DNA of 64,000 nucleotides from Streptomyces sp. SCL15-4 (GTDB taxonomy: Bacteria; Actinomycetota; Actinomycetes; Streptomycetales; Streptomycetaceae): contig NZ_JAOBTQ010000001.1 in NCBI RefSeq assembly GCF_033366695.1, forward strand, positions 7,440,001 to 7,504,000, in the 5' to 3' direction. The position numbers and the translations under genes were made by a program. Shown here one piece after another: positions 35,301-44,136 of the stretch. Position 1 is the stretch's first letter. Each line of letters starts with the position of its first letter. The notes below the pieces were generated by a model. It saw only the letters and a list, made by a program, of their open reading frames with translations, was not told the origin of the DNA and did no database searches.

Positions 35301-36371
35301 ATGACCGCGTCCCGTATCGACACCGAGACCCTCCGCCGGCTCCCCAAGGCCGTCCTGCACGACCACCTGGACGGCGGCCTGCGCCCCGCCACCGTCGTCG
35401 AACTCGCCGACGCGGCCGGCCACACCCTGCCCACCACCGACCCCGGCGAGCTGGCCGCCTGGTACGTCGAGGCCGCCAACTCCGGCGACCTGGTCCGCTA
35501 CATCGCCACCTTCGAGCACACCCTCGCCGTCATGCAGACCCGCGAGGGCCTGCTGCGCACCGCCGAGGAGTACGTCCTCGACCTCGCCGCCGACGGCGTC
35601 GTCTACGCGGAGGTGCGCTACGCCCCCGAGCTGATGCTCAAGGGCGGACTCACCCTGCCCGAGGTCGTCGAGGCCGTACAGGAGGGTCTGGCCGCCGGCA
35701 TGGCCAAGGCGGCGGCGGCCGGCACCCCCGTCCGGGTCGGCACCCTGCTGTGCGGGATGCGCATGTTCGACCGCGTCCGCGAGGCCGCCGAGCTGGCCGT
35801 CGCCTACCGGGACGCCGGTGTCGTCGGCTTCGACATCGCCGGCGCCGAGGACGGCTTCCCGCCCGCCGACCACCTCGACGCCTTCGCGTACCTGCGCGCC
35901 GAGAGCATGCCCTTCACCATCCACGCGGGCGAGGCGTACGGCCTGCCCAGCATCCACCAGGCCCTCCAGGTGTGCGGCGCCCAGCGCATCGGCCACGGAG
36001 TGCGCCTGACCGAGGACATCGTGGACGGCAAGCTCGGCCGCCTCGCCTCCTGGGTACGCGACCGCCGCATCGCCCTGGAGATGTGCCCCACCTCCAACCT
36101 CCAGACCGGCTGCGCCACCTCCGTCAAGGAGCACCCGATCACGGCGCTGAAGGACCTCGGCTTCCGCGTCACCCTGAACACCGACAACCGCCTGGTGTCG
36201 GGGACGACGATGACCCGCGAGATGTCCCTGCTGGTGGAGCAGGCCGGCTGGACGGCGGAGGACCTGCGCACGGTCACCGTCAACGCCCTGAAGAGCGCGT
36301 TCATCCCGTTCGACCAGCGCACGGCCCTCATCGAGGACGTGGTCCTGCCGGGCTACGCCGCCGCGCTCTGA
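35301..36371 (+). CDS. add: Adenosine deaminase
   Basis: A 356-residue purine salvage enzyme that turns adenosine into inosine. Zinc ligands H20 and H22 are in LHDHLDGG, catalytic Glu follows H in TIHAGEAYG, and RIGHGVRL gives the next His. The Asp motif reads LNTDNRLVS rather than the more common TDDP, which is usual for the actinobacterial branch. Length is ordinary. The start ATG has GAGGAACG nine bases upstream. Its last 19 bases overlap the end of the convergent DinB gene. Confidence 0.93.
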   Translation: MTASRIDTETLRRLPKAVLHDHLDGGLRPATVVELADAAGHTLPTTDPGELAAWYVEAANSGDLVRYIATFEHTLAVMQTREGLLRTAEEYVLDLAADGVVYAEVRYAPELMLKGGLTLPEVVEAVQEGLAAGMAKAAAAGTPVRVGTLLCGMRMFDRVREAAELAVAYRDAGVVGFDIAGAEDGFPPADHLDAFAYLRAESMPFTIHAGEAYGLPSIHQALQVCGAQRIGHGVRLTEDIVDGKLGRLASWVRDRRIALEMCPTSNLQTGCATSVKEHPITALKDLGFRVTLNTDNRLVSGTTMTREMSLLVEQAGWTAEDLRTVTVNALKSAFIPFDQRTALIEDVVLPGYAAAL

Positions 36372-36868
36372 ACCAGCCCCCTGAGATAGGCGGCCTGCCC
36401 GACGTGCTGGAGATCGTCGGACAGGACGCTCACCAGGCGCACGCCCAGGCTGACCGGTGGATCCCAGCGCTCGTCCACGACGCGCTCCAGATCCTTGGCG
36501 GCCAGCGTGCGCAGGACCCCGAGGGTCTGCTCGTGGACGGCGTCGTAGTACCCGGTCAGCAGCCCGGCCGAGGCCACCCGCACCTTCGCGACCTCGGCCG
36601 GGCTGTGCCCGTAGCCCGTGTCGTGCCGGGGCAGGCCGAGCCCGAACCGCTTCTGCCAGTCCTGGGCGAGCCACACCTGGTCCAGGCCGAAGGCGTCGGC
36701 GATGTGGTCGTCCTGCACCCGGGTGAGGTGCCAGACCAGCCACGCGAGGGTGTTGGCGTCAGGGGCCGGGCGGTGGTGCAGCTCCTCGGGGCCGAGGCCG
36801 TCGAGGGCGGCATGGACTTCTTCCCGGACGCGGCCGTAGCCGTCGATGAGGATGTCCTTGGCATGCAT
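36353..36868 (-). CDS. DinB-like / DUF664 four-helix protein
   Basis: A 171-residue helical bundle of the DinB superfamily, which in actinomycetes includes mycothiol-dependent enzymes. The metal-type His residues are in [15 protein letters not shown] and [14 protein letters not shown]. Start ATG 36868 is preceded by AAGGTGG. It overlaps the end of add by 19 bases on the opposite strand, so transcripts of the two genes are complementary at their 3' ends. The substrate is unknown. Confidence 0.82.
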   Translation of the reverse strand: MHAKDILIDGYGRVREEVHAALDGLGPEELHHRPAPDANTLAWLVWHLTRVQDDHIADAFGLDQVWLAQDWQKRFGLGLPRHDTGYGHSPAEVAKVRVASAGLLTGYYDAVHEQTLGVLRTLAAKDLERVVDERWDPPVSLGVRLVSVLSDDLQHVGQAAYLRGLVQSAAA

Positions 36869-36926
36869 ACCGTCCACCTTCGCAAACCACCGCCGCTCCC
36901 GCGTCCGCAAGAGGGCGGCCGGCGCG

Positions 36927-37808
36927 TCACGTCCCCGTTTCGAGCAGCGTGATCAGCGCCCGGGCGGCCGGGCTCGCGGCCCGCTCCGGCGGCAGCAGGG
37001 CCACCGTCTCGTACCGCGCCTCGCCCATGCCCTCCAGCGGCAGCGCCGCGAGCGCCGGCCGCTTGTGCCGGAAGTGCCGGGGCACGACCGCGACGCCCAG
37101 GTTCTCGTCCACCAGGTCCAGCAGACTGTGCACGTCGTTGACCTCCAGCGCGACCGTGCGCCGGACCCCGGCCGCGGCGAACGCGGCGTCGGTGGTGCGG
37201 CGCGGACCCCAGTCCGGGTGGAAGTCCACGAACACCTCACCGGTGAGGTCGTCCGGGCCGAGGGCGGCCGGCGCGGCGGCGAGCCGGTGGCTGGGGTGGC
37301 ACAGTACGGTCATCGGCTCGCAGGCCAGCGAGACCGACCGCAACTGGTCGGTGTCGGCCTGGGTGCGGTAGGCGAAGGCCAGGTCGAGCCGCCCGGCCGC
37401 GACCTCCTCCGCCAGCGCCACCGAACCGGTCTGCCGCAGCCGGATCTCCACATCCGGGTGCCGGCCCCGGAAGGCCGCCAGCAGCGGGGCCACCCGCACG
37501 CCGGCGATGCACTGCTCGGTGCCGAGCGCGAGCGTGCCGCGCAGCACGCCCTGCACCGCAGCCACCGCGTCGTGCGCCGCCCGCACCTGGGCGAGGATCC
37601 GCTCGGCCTCCGCCAGCAGCGCCCGCCCCGCCTCCGTCAGGGTCACCCGGCGCGTGGTCCGCACGAACAGCGGCGCCCGCAGCTCCCGCTCCAGCGCCCG
37701 GATCGACGCCGACAGACCCGACTGGGACACCATCAGACGCTCGGCGGCCCGGGTGAAGTGCCGGTCCTCGGCGACCGCGACGAAGTGCTGGAGATGGCGC
37801 AGTTCCAT
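36927..37808 (-). CDS. LysR-family transcriptional regulator
   Basis: A 293-residue LTTR. The helix-turn-helix covers residues 1-60 (MELRHLQHFVAVAEDRHFTR, then SQSGLSASIRALERELRA), and an effector domain follows (residues 90-293). It is divergent from the aldo/keto reductase gene at 37921, with 112 bases between start codons, the usual arrangement for an LTTR and its target. The A/T-rich patch ATTGAGAAGCC near 37809-37840 likely holds the promoter. The effector is unknown. Confidence 0.9.
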   Translation of the reverse strand: MELRHLQHFVAVAEDRHFTRAAERLMVSQSGLSASIRALERELRAPLFVRTTRRVTLTEAGRALLAEAERILAQVRAAHDAVAAVQGVLRGTLALGTEQCIAGVRVAPLLAAFRGRHPDVEIRLRQTGSVALAEEVAAGRLDLAFAYRTQADTDQLRSVSLACEPMTVLCHPSHRLAAAPAALGPDDLTGEVFVDFHPDWGPRRTTDAAFAAAGVRRTVALEVNDVHSLLDLVDENLGVAVVPRHFRHKRPALAALPLEGMGEARYETVALLPPERAASPAARALITLLETGT

Positions 37809-37920
37809 GATTGAGAAGCCTATCCGCACAATTCCATCGGATTCTTCTGTTGGACCGCTGCCCGCCGCCCGGGGAAGAGTGGAGGCGGTAGATCCTGTGC
37901 CCACCCCTCATGGAGTCGCG

Positions 37921-38913
37921 TTGTACACCGCACACCCCGACCGCTACGCCGACATGCCCTACCGGCGCACCGGACGCAGCGGCCTGAAGCTCCCCGCCCT
38001 GTCGCTCGGCCTGTGGCACAACTTCGGACCCGACCGGCCGGTGGAGACCCAGCGGGCCATCCTCCGCCGCGCCTTCGACCTCGGCGTGACCCACTTCGAC
38101 CTGGCGAACAACTACGGCCCGCCGCCCGGCGCCGCCGAGTCCGCCTTCGGCGCGGCCCTGAAGGACGACTTCGCCCGCTACCGCGACGAGCTGGTCGTCT
38201 CCACCAAGGCCGGCTATCTGATGTGGCCCGGCCCGTACGGCGAGTGGGGCTCGCGCAAGTACCTGCTCGGCTCGCTCGACCAGAGCCTGAAGCGGATGGG
38301 CCTGGACTACGTCGACATCTTCTACTCGCACCGCCCGGACCCGGACACTCCGCTGGAGGAGACGATGGGCGCCCTGCACAGCGCGGTGCAGCAGGGCAAG
38401 GCCCTCTACGTCGGCGTCTCCAACTACTCCGCCGAGCAGACCCGCGAGGCCGCCCGCATCCTCGGCGAGCTGGGCACCCCGCTCCTCATCCACCAGCCGC
38501 GCTACTCGATGCTCGACCGGCGCCCCGAGGACGAGGGCCTGCTCGACACCCTGGACGAACTCCAGGTCGGCTCGATCGTCTACTCCCCGCTGGAGCAGGG
38601 CCTGCTCACCGGCCGCTACCTCGACGGCATCCCGGAGGACTCCCGGGCCGCGAGCGACAGCCCGTTCCTGAACTCGGACGCGGTCACCGAGGACCTGGTC
38701 GCCCGGCTGCGCGCGCTGGACGAGGTGGCCGCCTCCCGCGGCCAGACGCTGGCCCAGCTGGCGCTGGCCTGGGTGCTGCGCGGCGGCCGGGTGACGTCCG
38801 CGCTGGTCGGCGCGAGCAGCGTCCGCCAGATCGAGGACAGCGTGGCCGCCGTCCGCAACCTCGGGTTCGACGCCGGGGAACTGGCCCGGATCGACGCCAT
38901 CGTCAAGCCGTGA
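37921..38913 (+). CDS. Aldo/keto reductase (YghZ-like, L-glyceraldehyde 3-phosphate reductase type)
   Basis: A 330-residue AKR14-like barrel. The tetrad is complete: D and Y in FDLANNYG, K in VSTKAGYLMW, H in IFYSHRPDPDTP. The GPYGEWGSRKYLLGSLDQSL segment is characteristic of YghZ-type members, which reduce methylglyoxal and L-glyceraldehyde 3-phosphate. The TTG start at 37921 has GGAG seven bases before it; an in-frame GTG at 37897 is possible but lacks one. It is probably controlled by the divergent LysR protein. Confidence 0.88.
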   Translation: MYTAHPDRYADMPYRRTGRSGLKLPALSLGLWHNFGPDRPVETQRAILRRAFDLGVTHFDLANNYGPPPGAAESAFGAALKDDFARYRDELVVSTKAGYLMWPGPYGEWGSRKYLLGSLDQSLKRMGLDYVDIFYSHRPDPDTPLEETMGALHSAVQQGKALYVGVSNYSAEQTREAARILGELGTPLLIHQPRYSMLDRRPEDEGLLDTLDELQVGSIVYSPLEQGLLTGRYLDGIPEDSRAASDSPFLNSDAVTEDLVARLRALDEVAASRGQTLAQLALAWVLRGGRVTSALVGASSVRQIEDSVAAVRNLGFDAGELARIDAIVKP

Positions 38914-38937
38914 CGTCCTGACCCACCGCGGTCGTAC

Positions 38938-38969
38938 GAGCCCGGCCGCCCGCCCCGGCGGCCGGGCTC
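38938..38969. terminator. Bidirectional hairpin terminator
   Basis: GAGCCCGGCCGCC and its exact complement flank a 6-base loop, a 13-base-pair stem, between the convergent aldo/keto reductase and SnoaL-like genes. Confidence 0.8.
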
Positions 38970-38987
38970 CTCGCGTACGCCCGCTCC

Positions 38988-39389
38988 TCACGCGCCGGCG
39001 GGCACCCGGTCGAGGAAGCCGAGCACGGAGCGGATACGGCCGTCCGCGTCCAGCGTGATCACGTCGGAACCGGCGACCGGCGCGGACTCCTCTCCCGAGG
39101 ACGTGTCCCCGGCCTCGTTCACCAGCTCCCAGGAGAAGCGCGCCGTGTCGTGGTGGCCGTCCACCGGGCCGAGGGGCCGGAAGACGTGCCCGGGGAACTG
39201 CTCGTGGGCGGCGGCGATGACGGCCGTGATCCCGTCGTGCCCGCCGACGTCGGCGAGAGGGTCGGTGTAACGGCCGTCCTCGGTCCAGGCGGCGGCCACG
39301 GCCTCCGCCCGCCGTTCCGGCCCGGTGGCGTTCCAGGCGTCGAAGTAACGGGACACGGCCATCTGGTAGCGGTCGTTGGTCGCGGACAT
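38988..39389 (-). CDS. SnoaL/NTF2-like protein
   Basis: A 133-residue cone-shaped alpha+beta-barrel protein. The order VSRYFDAWNATGPERRAEAV, WTEDGRYTDPLADVGGHDGI, FPGHVFRPLGPVDGHHDTAR and the C-terminal VLGFLDRV is typical of the SnoaL-like/DUF2358 group that lacks a fixed activity. GGAGG lies 11 bases before the ATG at 39389. No partner is adjacent. Confidence 0.8.
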   Translation of the reverse strand: MSATNDRYQMAVSRYFDAWNATGPERRAEAVAAAWTEDGRYTDPLADVGGHDGITAVIAAAHEQFPGHVFRPLGPVDGHHDTARFSWELVNEAGDTSSGEESAPVAGSDVITLDADGRIRSVLGFLDRVPAGA

Positions 39390-39739
39390 GGGCGATCAGC
39401 CTCCATCGAGGATCGTCACTGGTCAGGGCCCGGATCTCCGCTGCGGTGACCCGGTACGGCAACCATGCCCGGAGCGGCCCGGGACCGTCGATTACCCCCG
39501 GGGTCATGGCCGGGCGCCTCGGACGCGCGAAGGACCTCACCGGACCGTGTCGTTTCGGCCAGGACCTGCGCGGAATATGCCAAGAGACTGGCCTAAAAGA
39601 CATGGTGACAGTGATTCAGCAGTGAACATACTCGACTGTGCGGGCTTCACTTCCAGCGAGGCCCCGATCACGCACCGCACACGAGCCGCAGCGAAAGCGA
39701 GGCCGGCCCGCAGGCGAACGACGCGACGGGGGAGTGCGC
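39390..39739. other. Divergent intergenic region upstream of a hypothetical gene
   Basis: A 350-base gap. An A/T-rich patch at 39575-39630 (around GGAATATGCCAAGAGACTGG) is the most likely promoter area for the gene at 39740. No small gene, repeat or strong hairpin is visible. Confidence 0.35.
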
Positions 39740-40150
39740 ATGCACGACGAGTTCCTGTGCCATGTCACCGCGTACGGCATCTGCGGCGGACAGCGCATCG
39801 GAGTACCGCTCGGCACCTACCGGGCCCCCACGCTCGCGCTCGCCCTGTGGTGGCTGCGCGACCGGGCGAGCTGGATCGCCGACCGCCTCGACCCGAGTCC
39901 GCAGGCCGCGCACTTCCCGCCCCGTGCGCTGGTCCCGGTCGCCGACACCGTGCCCGACGTGCCGGCCGTCCTGCGCGCCTGGTGCGGCGACCCGGCCCGG
40001 CAGGAACTGGTCGCCGACGAGCTGGCCGCGGGCAGGCTGGTGCGGATCGCGACCGGCGACGAGACCACCGAGTACGAGCTGCTCGCGGAGTCCGTCGACG
40101 CGCTGCGCATGCAGCGGACCATACCGGCCCTGGTCATACCGGTAGCCTGA
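39740..40150 (+). CDS. Hypothetical protein, 136 aa
   Basis: The product starts MHDEFLCHVTAYGICGGQRI after GGGGGAG, and is rich in Trp in the middle (ALWWLRDRASWIADRLDP). It has two Cys in the first 15 residues and no signal peptide. I do not recognise the family. It is co-directional with the ATP-binding kinase gene 173 bases downstream, but a SigB-type promoter match lies between, so the two may be separately controlled. Confidence 0.55.
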   Translation: MHDEFLCHVTAYGICGGQRIGVPLGTYRAPTLALALWWLRDRASWIADRLDPSPQAAHFPPRALVPVADTVPDVPAVLRAWCGDPARQELVADELAAGRLVRIATGDETTEYELLAESVDALRMQRTIPALVIPVA

Positions 40151-40244
40151 CCCTCCGCCGCGCCGCCGCAAGGCCGGGCGCCGGCGGTCCGGACCCGACC
40201 GTGACCGGCGGCTCCCTGTGCGCGGTCGGCGAACGCGTCCGAGG

Positions 40245-40269
40245 GACTGCCGGGCCGGGCTCGGGGTAC
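40245..40269 (+). promoter_or_regulatory. SigB-type promoter of the anti-sigma-type kinase gene
   Basis: GACT (40245-40248), 15 bases, GGGTAC (40264-40269) fits the Streptomyces SigB-group consensus GnnT-N14-16-GGGTAC/T. It ends 54 bases before the start of the kinase gene. The same spacing occurs at both promoter matches of the sigma gene. Confidence 0.55.
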
Positions 40270-40323
40270 GAGGACGGGAGCGACAGCCACCGGCCGCACC
40301 GGGCCTTTCCGAGAGAGAACAGC

Positions 40324-40779
40324 ATGACCGAGCACCTGGGCGGGGCAGTGATACCGACTGGTTTCGACGTACCCGTGGAGCCGCTGCGGCGCGCGGCGCA
40401 CTACACCGGCGCACCCGGCTGTATCGCCGAGGCACGTGCCTTCGCCGCCCGGTTCCTCCAGCGGCTGCGCACCGAGTGGTGCGCCAGCGTCGGCGACCGC
40501 GCCGACGGCGAGCTGCTGCTGATGGTGAGCGAACTGGTCACCAACGCCGACCGGCACAGCAACGGCCCGTACATCCTGGAGCTGGAGGGCACGGACAGCT
40601 CGGTCGTGGTGTCCGTGTACGACAGCAGTACGGCCCTGCCGCGCCGGTTCCCGAAGAACCCCGAGCGCGTCGGGCGGCACGGGCTGGAGATCGTGCACGC
40701 GCTGGCCGCCGAGGTCACCGTCGAGCGTGTCCCCGTGGGCAAGCGGGTGCGGGCCGTCTTTTCCCTGCGGCGGGGCTGA
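40324..40779 (+). CDS. ATP-binding anti-sigma-factor-type kinase (RsbW/HATPase_c)
   Basis: A 151-residue GHKL-type domain. The N-box reads MVSELVTNADRHSNGP, the G1 box VYDSSTALPRRF and the G2 area RVGRHGLEIVHALA. G1 lacks the usual D-x-G-x-G, which is common in the Streptomyces expansion of these proteins. Such kinases bind SigB-type sigma factors or phosphorylate anti-anti-sigma proteins. The neighbouring SigB-type sigma gene is convergent, 102 bases away. ATG 40324 has a weak GAGAG site. Confidence 0.8.
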   Translation: MTEHLGGAVIPTGFDVPVEPLRRAAHYTGAPGCIAEARAFAARFLQRLRTEWCASVGDRADGELLLMVSELVTNADRHSNGPYILELEGTDSSVVVSVYDSSTALPRRFPKNPERVGRHGLEIVHALAAEVTVERVPVGKRVRAVFSLRRG

Positions 40780-40881
40780 ACCTCTCCGGCAGGATCTCTC
40801 CCGCGCGGCCGGGCCGAGCCCGCTGCCCAGGCACTCGGCCTGCGGCGGGACGCGGCCCGTCGGCGTCGTGACCCCCGGACG

Positions 40882-41772
40882 TCAGGCGCAGCCCAGTTCC
40901 CCGAGCATTCCCTGGCGCAGCCGGGTGATGATCCGCTTGATCAGCCGGGAGACGTGCATCTGGGAGCAGCCCAGCCGCTCACCGATCTCGGCCTGCGTGG
41001 CCTCCTCCACGAACCGCAGGTGGATGATCTGCCGGTCGCGTTCGCTCAGCTCCGCCATCAGCGGGGCGAGCGCGTGGAAGTCCTCCACGAGCCGCAGGCC
41101 CTCCTCCTCCACACCGATGAAGTCGGCGAGCACGGCCTCGCCGTCCTCGGGGCCGTCCCCGGTGAGCGCGGCGTCCAGGGAGGCGGAGTTGTAGCCGTTC
41201 GAAGCGAGCTGGGCCTCGACCACCTCCTTCTCGGAGATGTTCATCAGCGTGGCCAGCTCCGCCACCGTCGGGTCCCGGTCCAGCCGGCTGGACAGCTCCT
41301 CGCGCGCCTTGGCCAGCTCCACCCGCAGCTCCTGGAGCCGGCGCGGCACATGGACGGCCCAGGTGGTGTCGCGGAAGAACCGCTTGATCTCGCCGACGAT
41401 GTACGGCAGCGCGAACGACGTGAACTCCACCTCGCGCGCCAGCTCGAACCGGTCGATGGCCTTGATCAGGCCGATCATGCCGGTCTGGACGACGTCCTCC
41501 ATGTCGTCCCCGCGGCCCCGGAAGCGTCCGGCCGCGAACCGCACGAGCGACATGTTCATCTCGATGAGTGTGTTGCGCGCGTACTGGTACTCGTGCGTTC
41601 CCTCTTCCAGCTCGGCCAGCCGGCGGAAGAACTGACGGGACAGCTCGCGCGCGTCGCGCGGCGCGACGGACGCCGGGTCCGTGATGCCGGGCAGTGACCC
41701 CTCGTCCGCTCTGTCCTGCTCGGTCTCCTCGACGGTCTGTGCTTCCGACCGGGTCCCGGCGGCGGTGTTCAT
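40882..41772 (-). CDS. SigB/SigF-family RNA polymerase sigma factor
   Basis: A 296-residue group-3 sigma factor with regions 2, 3 and 4: GRGDDMEDVVQTGMIGLIKA and FTSFALPYIVGEIKRFFRDT (region 2), DPTVAELATLMNISEKEVVE (region 3) and ATQAEIGERLGCSQMHVSRL (region 4 helix-turn-helix). S. coelicolor has nine paralogues of this group, used in osmotic and oxidative stress and in development; I cannot say which this is. The start ATG 41772 has GGGAGAGG upstream. Two tandem SigB-type promoter matches lie 95-180 bases upstream, which suggests that it transcribes itself. Confidence 0.92.
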   Translation of the reverse strand: MNTAAGTRSEAQTVEETEQDRADEGSLPGITDPASVAPRDARELSRQFFRRLAELEEGTHEYQYARNTLIEMNMSLVRFAAGRFRGRGDDMEDVVQTGMIGLIKAIDRFELAREVEFTSFALPYIVGEIKRFFRDTTWAVHVPRRLQELRVELAKAREELSSRLDRDPTVAELATLMNISEKEVVEAQLASNGYNSASLDAALTGDGPEDGEAVLADFIGVEEEGLRLVEDFHALAPLMAELSERDRQIIHLRFVEEATQAEIGERLGCSQMHVSRLIKRIITRLRQGMLGELGCA

Positions 41773-41872
41773 TACCTCTCCCACGAAAGTCACGGTTCGA
41801 CGTCTTCCTGTGCGGCCTCCGGTCCGGCACCCGGTGGAGCCGGTTCCAGTGTCCGGACAGCGTCTCCGGCGG

Positions 41873-41897
41873 GTACCCGTTGTACAACGGATCATGC
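41873..41897 (-). promoter_or_regulatory. SigB-type promoter P1 of the sigma gene
   Basis: On the minus strand GCAT (41897-41894), 15 bases, GGGTAC (41878-41873). The -10 box is inside the palindrome GGGTACCC. A transcript would start near 41866, giving a leader of about 95 bases. Confidence 0.65.
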
Positions 41898-41924
41898 CTT
41901 CCCGCGAAGCCGCTCACGGCGCGG

Positions 41925-41949
41925 GTACCCCTGGTGACGCGCTGCATGC
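41925..41949 (-). promoter_or_regulatory. SigB-type promoter P2 of the sigma gene
   Basis: On the minus strand GCAT (41949-41946), 15 bases, GGGTAC (41930-41925): the same boxes and the same spacing as P1, 52 bases further upstream. Repetition of the whole pattern makes chance less likely. Confidence 0.6.
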
Positions 41950-42065
41950 CCCCGCCATCGCGCACTGGCGGAAAACGGCCGGTCCAAGGCCGGCCCGGGC
42001 GAGGATTTCCCTCAGGGCGAACGCCCGGTCCTTGCTCCCGACGGTACCGCTCCTAGGCTGACGGG

Positions 42066-42458
42066 ATGACCAACCCGGTGAGCGACAAAGCCCGAGTGAT
42101 CCCCCTGCGACCGGCACCGGCCCGCCCCGAGGCCCCGGAGAACGAGCCCGCCCCCAGGGAGCCGCTGTGGCGGGATCTGGTCGGCGAGGTGCTGCGCCGC
42201 GAGCGGCGGGCACAGCGGCGCACCCTCAAGGACGTGGCCGACGCGGCCCGGATCTCGCTGCCCTATCTGTCGGAGATCGAGCGCGGCCGCAAGGAGGCGT
42301 CGTCGGAGGTCCTCGCCGCCGCCGCGCACGCCCTCGGCCTCGGCCTCGGCGACCTGCTGTCGCGGGCGCACGGCGACCTGTCCCGCCGTACGGCCGGCCG
42401 GCCCGGCGCCGCGGCCCCGCAGCACCGCTCGTACCGCGGCCTCTGCCTCGCCGCCTGA
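42066..42458 (+). CDS. XRE-family regulator (ClgR-like)
   Basis: A 130-residue DNA-binding protein with a Pro-rich first 35 residues and one helix-turn-helix at about 40-100. The segments TLKDVADAARISLPYLSEI and ERGRKEASSEVLAAAAHALG are close to those of ClgR/PopR, which switch on clp protease genes in actinomycetes. ClgR proteins end in an Ala-Ala or Val-Ala tail that makes them Clp substrates; this protein also ends in CLAA, a possible ClpP degradation tag. It is divergent from the sigma factor gene across 293 bases. Confidence 0.85.
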   Translation: MTNPVSDKARVIPLRPAPARPEAPENEPAPREPLWRDLVGEVLRRERRAQRRTLKDVADAARISLPYLSEIERGRKEASSEVLAAAAHALGLGLGDLLSRAHGDLSRRTAGRPGAAAPQHRSYRGLCLAA

Positions 42459-42640
42459 CCCCGGCGCGCCGGGCCGTGCCACGCGGCCCGGCCCGGCGTC
42501 CGGGCCTCTCTCACCCGTCCGGATGACCCGGTGGCCGGGCCGGCGATTTTCGCGGCGTGCGGCCGATGAGTTCCGCGGCGTGCGGCGGTCTCCTTCCACG
42601 ACCGTGTTCCCCGACCCGTTCCACGCCCCGGGAGGCGCTC

Positions 42641-43123
42641 ATGACCACCGACGGATTCCTCACCTGCCTCTGGTTCGACGGCCGGGCGGAGGAGGCCGCG
42701 CACCACTACGTGTCCGTCTTCAAGGACTCCCGCGTCGAGCGTGTCGTCCGGTGGCCCGAGTCCGGTCCCGGGCCGGCCGGCGCCGTGCTGACCGTGGAGT
42801 TCACGGCCAACGGCCAGCGGTTCGTCGCGCTCGACGGCGGACCGCAGTACACGTTCAACGAGGCGGTCTCCTTCCAGGTCCTCTGCGCGGACCAGCAGGA
42901 GATCGACCACTACTGGACGAAGCTGACCGAGAACGGCGGCGAGGGCGGCCCCTGCGGCTGGCTCAAGGACCGGTACGGCGTGTCCTGGCAGGTGGTCTAC
43001 GCCCCGCTGCTCGACATGATCGCCGACCCGGACCCGGAGAAGGCCGGCCGCGCCCTGCGGTCGATGATGGGCATGGGCAGGCTGGACGCGGCCGAGCTGG
43101 AACGGGCGTACGCGGGCGAGTAG
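42641..43123 (+). CDS. PhnB-like VOC protein
   Basis: A 160-residue protein of the PhnB/3-demethylubiquinone-methyltransferase-like VOC group (MTTDGFLTCLWFDGRAEEAA, then FNEAVSFQVLCADQQEIDHY and GEGGPCGWLKDRYGVSWQVV). The function of these proteins is unknown. GGGAGG lies six bases before ATG 42641. It is followed, 172 bases later, by another VOC gene, suggesting local duplication of the fold or a shared role. Confidence 0.85.
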   Translation: MTTDGFLTCLWFDGRAEEAAHHYVSVFKDSRVERVVRWPESGPGPAGAVLTVEFTANGQRFVALDGGPQYTFNEAVSFQVLCADQQEIDHYWTKLTENGGEGGPCGWLKDRYGVSWQVVYAPLLDMIADPDPEKAGRALRSMMGMGRLDAAELERAYAGE

Positions 43124-43295
43124 CGCACACGGCAGCCCACGGGCCGCCGCCGCACACCTCCTCACCGCATGGATCGCGGGTCGGCCGGGACCACCGCTGC
43201 CGACCGGATCTCCGGGGCCCGGCTCACCGCGCGGGCCGGACCCCGGATGACTAGCGTGAACAAGCGGGACACACCACATCAGGAGGGTCGCCAGC

Positions 43296-44090
43296 ATGGC
43301 CGTGCAACCCGAAGGAACGCCCTGTTGGGCCGACGCGATGTTCAGCGACGTCGAGGGAGCCAAGCGGTTCTACGGCGACGTCCTCGGCTGGACCTTCGGC
43401 GAGTCGTCGTCGGAGTACGGCCACTACACCCAGGCCTACGCGGACGGCAGGGCCGTCGCGGCCGTCGTCCCGCCCATGCCCGGCCAGGAGGGCCAGTCGC
43501 GGTGGTGCCTGTACCTCGCCTCGCCGGACGCCGCGGCCGCCGCCCGCAGGATCCGGGACAGCGGCGGGGAGGTACTGCTGGAGCCGATGCGGGTCGGCGA
43601 TTTCGGCACGATGTGCCTGGCCAGGGAGCCCGGCGGCGCCGTGTTCGGCGTGTGGCAGGCGGATACGCACGAGGGCTTCGAGGCGACGGCCGTGCCCGGC
43701 GCCTACTGCTGGGCCGAGGTCTTCACCAGGGAGCCGGAGCAGACGGACGCCTTCCTCACCGCCGTCTTCCCCTACCGGATGAAGGAGATCGAGGACGACG
43801 CGGTGGACTTCCGGATGTTCGACGTCGGCGAGGACACCGTCCTCGGCCGGATGCGGATGACCGACGACTTCCCGCCCGAGGTGCCCGCGTACATCAACGT
43901 CTACTTCACCACCGCCGACTGCGACGCGGCCGTCGACCGGGCCGTCGAACTCGGCGGGGTGCTCCGCTTCGGGCCGATGAGCAGCCCCTTCGGCCGGTTC
44001 GCGGCGCTCAGCGACCCGCAGGGAGCCGACTTCTCGGTGATCGACATCACGACCACCGAGGGGCGCATGCCGCAGATCAGGGACGTCTGA
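43296..44090 (+). CDS. Two-domain VOC protein
   Basis: A 264-residue tandem VOC protein. Domain 1 (residues 8-122) starts GTPCWADAMFSDVEGAKRFY; domain 2 (residues 133-255) starts GAYCWAEVFTREPEQTDAFL and ends LSDPQGADFSVIDIT. The paired form is typical of the CFP30-like group in actinomycetes, whose reaction is unknown. AGGAGGGTCGCCAGC precedes the ATG at 43296. Confidence 0.85.
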   Translation: MAVQPEGTPCWADAMFSDVEGAKRFYGDVLGWTFGESSSEYGHYTQAYADGRAVAAVVPPMPGQEGQSRWCLYLASPDAAAAARRIRDSGGEVLLEPMRVGDFGTMCLAREPGGAVFGVWQADTHEGFEATAVPGAYCWAEVFTREPEQTDAFLTAVFPYRMKEIEDDAVDFRMFDVGEDTVLGRMRMTDDFPPEVPAYINVYFTTADCDAAVDRAVELGGVLRFGPMSSPFGRFAALSDPQGADFSVIDITTTEGRMPQIRDV

Positions 44091-44136
44091 CCGGCCCCGG
44101 CACGGCCCCGTCCGCGGCCATGGCATCATCGAGCGC

